DNA of 64,000 nucleotides from Archegozetes longisetosus (lineage: Eukaryota; Arthropoda; Arachnida; Sarcoptiformes; Trhypochthoniidae): assembly GCA_018873245.2 (NCBI GenBank), contig JAEMBT020000003.1:9629843-9693842 (forward strand). Direction: 5' to 3'. The notes beneath the pieces were generated by a model. That model had not been told where the DNA came from. It saw only the letters and a list, made by a program, of their open reading frames with translations, and ran no database searches. Each line of letters opens with the position of its first letter. The first letter of the stretch is position 1. Positions 63,097-64,000 of this stretch are shown here, piece after piece. Made by a program: the position numbers and the translations under genes.

Positions 63097-63253
63097 ATAT
63101 ATGTAGCCTGTTTTTGAAGAAGTGCCTTAGAGAATAGGCCTTTAATATGCATTAAAAATATTTTCTCTATTGAATTCAATATAGAGAGTATTTTTAATGC
63201 ATAGTAAAAGGTCTATTCGCTGAGCACTTCTTCAAAAACAGGCTACATATTTT
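63097..63253. repeat. 157-bp palindrome, MITE-like
   Basis: Arms of about 72 bp (GTAGCCTGTTTTTGAAGAAG at the outer left; its complement at the outer right) meet at the centre ATTGAATTCAAT with essentially no loop. Arms differ by a few substitutions and small indels. TA-rich flanks are compatible with a Tc1/mariner-type MITE, but no target duplication could be fixed. Confidence 0.85.
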
Positions 63254-63928
63254 AAAAATGCACTTTAACTTAAAATGTAATTGTATATAATACTAGTATT
63301 TAATGTATTTGTTGCAAAACACGAGAGTAATTCAATGCTTTATAGAGTTTCAGCAAAATATTTACTATTTCAAATAAGACGCAATCTATATTACGCTTAG
63401 TATTGCAAAAAACATTATTAATCTATTGATGCAATCTCGGTGTTGCGCAAATATTAAAGTATATAATATTAGAAAAAATATGAAGTTCAAAGGAAGAATT
63501 TAGGCGACATCCAGTCGATAGTTTGATAACTATAGAATACCTAATCAATAGCGTATAACAGTGAAATATAGCTTGTTGAACGCGCAAAGTACAAAATATA
63601 TCACTTAAAGCCTTCAATAGCTCTACAACAAGCAAACTGGTGTAGGATTTATCTGGGCGCGGTTTAGAACACGTTCTGATTAGAGAGGCGGAGCTTGAAT
63701 ATAAACCACCACTTGGAGAGAGGAATAGAAATACTATAAATTGTCTATAGTGAAAGGGAGGTAGTTATAACTACTTGAGTTATTGAATATCCCATAGTAT
63801 TAGTTATTAAAAAAAAGCATTGCGACAAGCAAAGCAATAAGATTTAAAAATATAGAAATTAAACAATCTTGAAGTTAACAAAAAAGTTCTATCGTCTTGT
63901 AATCTATCAAGATTACATAACCTTATTA

Positions 63929-64000
63929 TCCTAACAATCTAACCTAACGTAACTGTTCACACCTAATCTAACAATTATTCTAGCCTAACATAAACTAACC
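63929..64000. repeat. Cluster of CCTAA/CTAAC-like motifs
   Basis: The last 72 bases contain repeated CCTAAC, CTAACC and CCTAAT words at irregular spacing, recalling the complement of the arthropod telomere unit TTAGG. The spacing is irregular and other bases intervene, so it is at best a degenerate interstitial remnant and may be chance. It is cut by the window edge. Confidence 0.3.

Larger units (their letters stand above)
60571..64000. other. Intergenic region at the right end, no gene seen
   Basis: A+T-rich sequence with no coding frame I can support. It contains an imperfect TATTTTACTA-type repeat near 61252-61330, the minisatellite at 62113-62240, the palindrome at 63097-63253 and CCTAA-like motifs at 63929-64000. 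A GC-richer patch at 63650-63720 (GGGCGCGG, then AGGCGGAGC and TATAAA) could be promoter sequence of a gene beyond the window; this is only a guess. Confidence 0.5.

Overview
The window is eukaryotic nuclear DNA from an animal, most likely an arthropod. Three multi-exon genes can be read with GT-AG introns, one of them encodes a cuticular protein of the CPAP1 (peritrophin-A) type found in arthropods, and the background is strongly A+T-rich with many AG/CT microsatellites. A chelicerate (mite-like) or crustacean source is plausible, but nothing here fixes the species. No bacterial operon, CRISPR array, rRNA or intact tRNA gene was seen.

Layout. 1-3397 holds microsatellites and one coding-like patch on the minus strand. 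3530-4963 (minus) is a two-exon secreted cyclase-family (PF04199) gene carrying a one-base frameshift inside a conserved segment. 6425-6765 is a dispersed repeat with a tRNA-like A box. 8767-9691 (plus) is a decayed, once-spliced gene of unknown family. 9692-37235 is a gene-poor stretch of about 27 kb with decayed DNA transposon remnants (hAT-like, pogo/Tc1-like). 37236-41595 (plus) is a four-exon CPAP1 gene. 41596-48538 is empty. 48539-60420 (plus) is a 13-exon kinesin-3 gene of the KIF28/KLP-6 type. 60421-64000 holds a perfect-centre palindrome, a 26-bp minisatellite and CCTAA-like motifs at the right edge.

The most striking observation is that intron 1 of the kinesin gene (48587-50802) has no GT donor. 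It starts ATATCCTTTT, carries an exact TTCCTTAAC branch site 14 nt from its end, and ends in AC. This is a textbook U12-type AT-AC intron, and splicing it restores the conserved kinesin motor start VRVRPFNQRE. Intron 8 of the same gene carries two foldbacks, a ~915-bp inverted repeat and a 57-bp-arm hairpin. Its predicted last exon ends in CAIV, a possible prenylation (CaaX) motif.

The three genes do not form a pathway. They encode a secreted metal-dependent hydrolase-like protein, a chitin-binding cuticle protein and a microtubule motor, and appear to be unrelated neighbours.
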